Assembly (NCBI GenBank): GCA_043228905.1
Contig: JBHGNT010000015.1
Span: forward strand, 18,600,001-18,664,000
Reading direction: 5' to 3'
Source of the DNA: Azolla caroliniana
Lineage: Eukaryota; Polypodiophyta
Length of the DNA: 64,000 nt
Shown here: positions 62,758 through 64,000 of the stretch, in pieces
Position numbering within the stretch: position 1 is the stretch's first letter
Layout of the letters: each line of letters opens with the position of its first letter
The notes under the pieces: model-generated
Databases searched by the model: none
What the model saw: the letters and a program-made list of their open reading frames with translations, nothing else
Told to the model about the DNA's origin: nothing
Made by a program: the position numbers and the translations under genes

Positions 62758-64000
62758 ATGAATACTCAAATGGGGAGCGCTCTCCCTACCGAGAAGTTGG
62801 ATCGAAACAACTTCGCATCTTGGGAGTACAAGATGCACCAATACCTTGTCGGACAAGGCTATTGGAGTTACATCAAAGGAGCGCATGAAGACCGACCCGC
62901 CGAAGCGGCTCCTGGATACGTGACATGGGAGCAAGCCGCAAGCCGCGTGATGTATTGTTTGGCGACATGTGTTCACAACCACATGCTCGGTTACATTCGA
63001 GAAGCCAAGACGCCGAAGGAAGCGTGGGAAACTCTACGAAAGATTTTCGCCGCCAACACGACCGCGAGGAAGCTTCAACTCCGCCAAGAGTTGAACAACA
63101 TTCAACAAAGGGATATGTCCATCACGACATACACCTTGAAGAGCAAGGAGCTTTGCGACTCGCTCGGCTCAATAAGCGTAAGTATAGATGATGATGAGAT
63201 GGTGCAAATATGCCTCGGCGGCCTCGCACCACGGTTCGGCGCGATGCGAACCGCCGTTCTAGCACGGGAGAAATCTCCCTCCTTCTTCGAGCTCCAATCA
63301 ATGCTATTGGTTGAAGAAAACCACGTGCGTACAAGGAGCAATGAGTCGGAAGGCCACATGCTCTACACGCACTCTAATGGAGGAAGAGGACGCGGACGAG
63401 CGAGAGGCGGATTCGGCCAAGGACAAGGCGGACGAGGACCGACCTACGACAACAACTCCCAATTTCGGCCGCAAAACGGAGGCCAACAATGAACCTTCAC
63501 AAGAAGGGGGAGCTTCCACTCCGGCCCGAGCCATCAAAACGCAACCGAATGCGGATATTGCGGAAAGCTCGGCCACCACGAAGAAGAGTGCCGAAAGAAG
63601 ATGCGTGAATCGGCTTCCACAAGCCGACAACTCACGAATTACGCGCACAATTCCGACTACGAAGAGTATAGCGGAATGTATGGGCACAACTCTGACTACG
63701 AGGATCGTGGCGGAATGTACGCATACAACTCCGACCGTGGCGGAATGTTCATGATGAAACATAGAGCAAAGTCTATGTCGGCCTCTACCTCAACTAGTGC
63801 CCTCAATCCGGAGGACGTATGGTTTGTTGACTCTGGAGCCTCAAACCATATGACATCCCACAAAGAATGGTTTCTCGAACTTCGAGAGCCGGAGCGACCC
63901 GGTTATGTTGAAACCAGAGATGACACTACGCACCCGATTCGGCACATCGGCAACGTTCCGTTCGGCGAAAGAGGTAAGCAAACATACATTAAAAATGTCT
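62758..64000 (+). CDS. Copia gag-protease reading frame, one in-frame stop, 3' partial
   Basis: From ATG 62758 a 244-codon frame encodes a copia gag (UBN2/retrotran_gag type: LDRNNFASWEYKMHQYL, GYWSYIKG, AKTPKEAWETLRKIF, RKLQLRQELNNI, LGGLAPRFG, LVEENHV) and ends in a Gly/Arg-rich tract. A single TGA (63490-63492) interrupts it. The same frame then stays open to the window end and encodes the zinc knuckle CGYCGKLGHHEEEC (CX2CX4HX4C), an Asn-Ser-Asp-Tyr-rich repeat (YNSD/HNSDYE, about 63640-63745), and protease DSGASNHMT. Function: capsid and polyprotein processing of a retrotransposon. With only one stop and otherwise clean coding, the copy is young. Confidence 0.85.

Larger units (their letters stand above)
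62202..64000 (+). mobile_element. Ty1/copia retrotransposon, left part, cut by window end
   Basis: Order seen: 5' LTR, primer-binding site, gag, CCHC zinc knuckle, then the start of an aspartic protease, all plus strand. Gag-to-protease order and the protease box 'FVDSGASNHMT' are copia type. Integrase, RT and the right LTR would lie beyond position 64000. Confidence 0.85.

Noticed and set aside
63311-63762. Overlapping plus and minus frames at the copia gag end
   Set aside because: Out-of-frame shadows; the gag/protease frame carries the CCHC and DSG motifs.

Overview
The window is nuclear DNA of a land plant, most likely a fern or another spore-bearing vascular plant. The evidence is plant-type genes with many phase-consistent spliceosomal introns, AT-rich intergenic DNA full of microsatellites, and two intronless PPR genes. 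One PPR gene carries a plant DYW-type C-terminus with a 'CCWW' segment and 'CALINTP' wording that I associate with fern or lycophyte editing-factor families. The fern assignment is inference. There is no bacterial or organellar gene content.

Layout. 1-1.6 kb: CA, G, GAA/TTC and C microsatellites forming the pyrimidine-rich leader of the first gene. 1.6-6 kb (+): HMGB chromatin protein, seven coding exons plus a probable 3'UTR intron. 8.6-8.9 kb: four 67-bp tandem repeats in front of a three-exon TPR-like protein gene (9.0-11.8 kb, +). 11.8-16.5 kb: gene-free, with small tandem duplications. 16.5-17.5 kb (-): intronless CDPK/PPCK-like Ser/Thr kinase with telomere-type boxes just upstream. 17.7-22.2 kb: no gene seen. 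22.25-27.14 kb (-): 13-exon kinesin-10 (KIF22-like) with a C-terminal helix-hairpin-helix. 27.5-30.9 kb (-): decayed LINE with endonuclease, RT and zf-RVT remnants. 33.7-34.7 kb: a 161-bp duplication and an eight-copy ~60-bp minisatellite. 34.7-39.0 kb (+): plastid-type acetylornithine aminotransferase, three exons, with an hAT-like MITE in intron 2. 40.5-41.7 kb (+): a small myosin-I-tail (TH1-like) protein with no motor. 43.95-44.02 kb (-): tRNA-Gln(UUG). 45.6-48.4 kb (-): 902-aa PPR protein without a DYW domain. 49.8-55.6 kb (-): MCM3, 16 exons. 58.7-60.9 kb (-): 732-aa PPR protein with a degenerate DYW domain. 62.2-64.0 kb (+): left end of a Ty1/copia element (LTR, PBS, gag, CCHC, start of protease), cut by the window edge.

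The genes are unrelated single-copy functions rather than a pathway or cluster. HMGB, MCM3 and kinesin-10 all serve chromosomes (chromatin, replication, mitosis), but nothing in the sequence links them. The aminotransferase serves arginine synthesis. The PPR proteins would act on organelle RNA. I rebuilt exon structures by hand from splice sites, reading-frame phase and family similarity; exon lengths were checked against codon counts.

I did not find a convincing new multi-gene system. The most interesting signals are: a 36-nt filler shared between a kinesin intron and a LINE deletion junction; two GC-AG introns; a stand-alone TH1-like domain in a plant; a DYW domain whose zinc-ligand His is Tyr; a copy of an aminotransferase intron 3' end 7.8 kb downstream; and several tandem arrays placed directly in front of genes.
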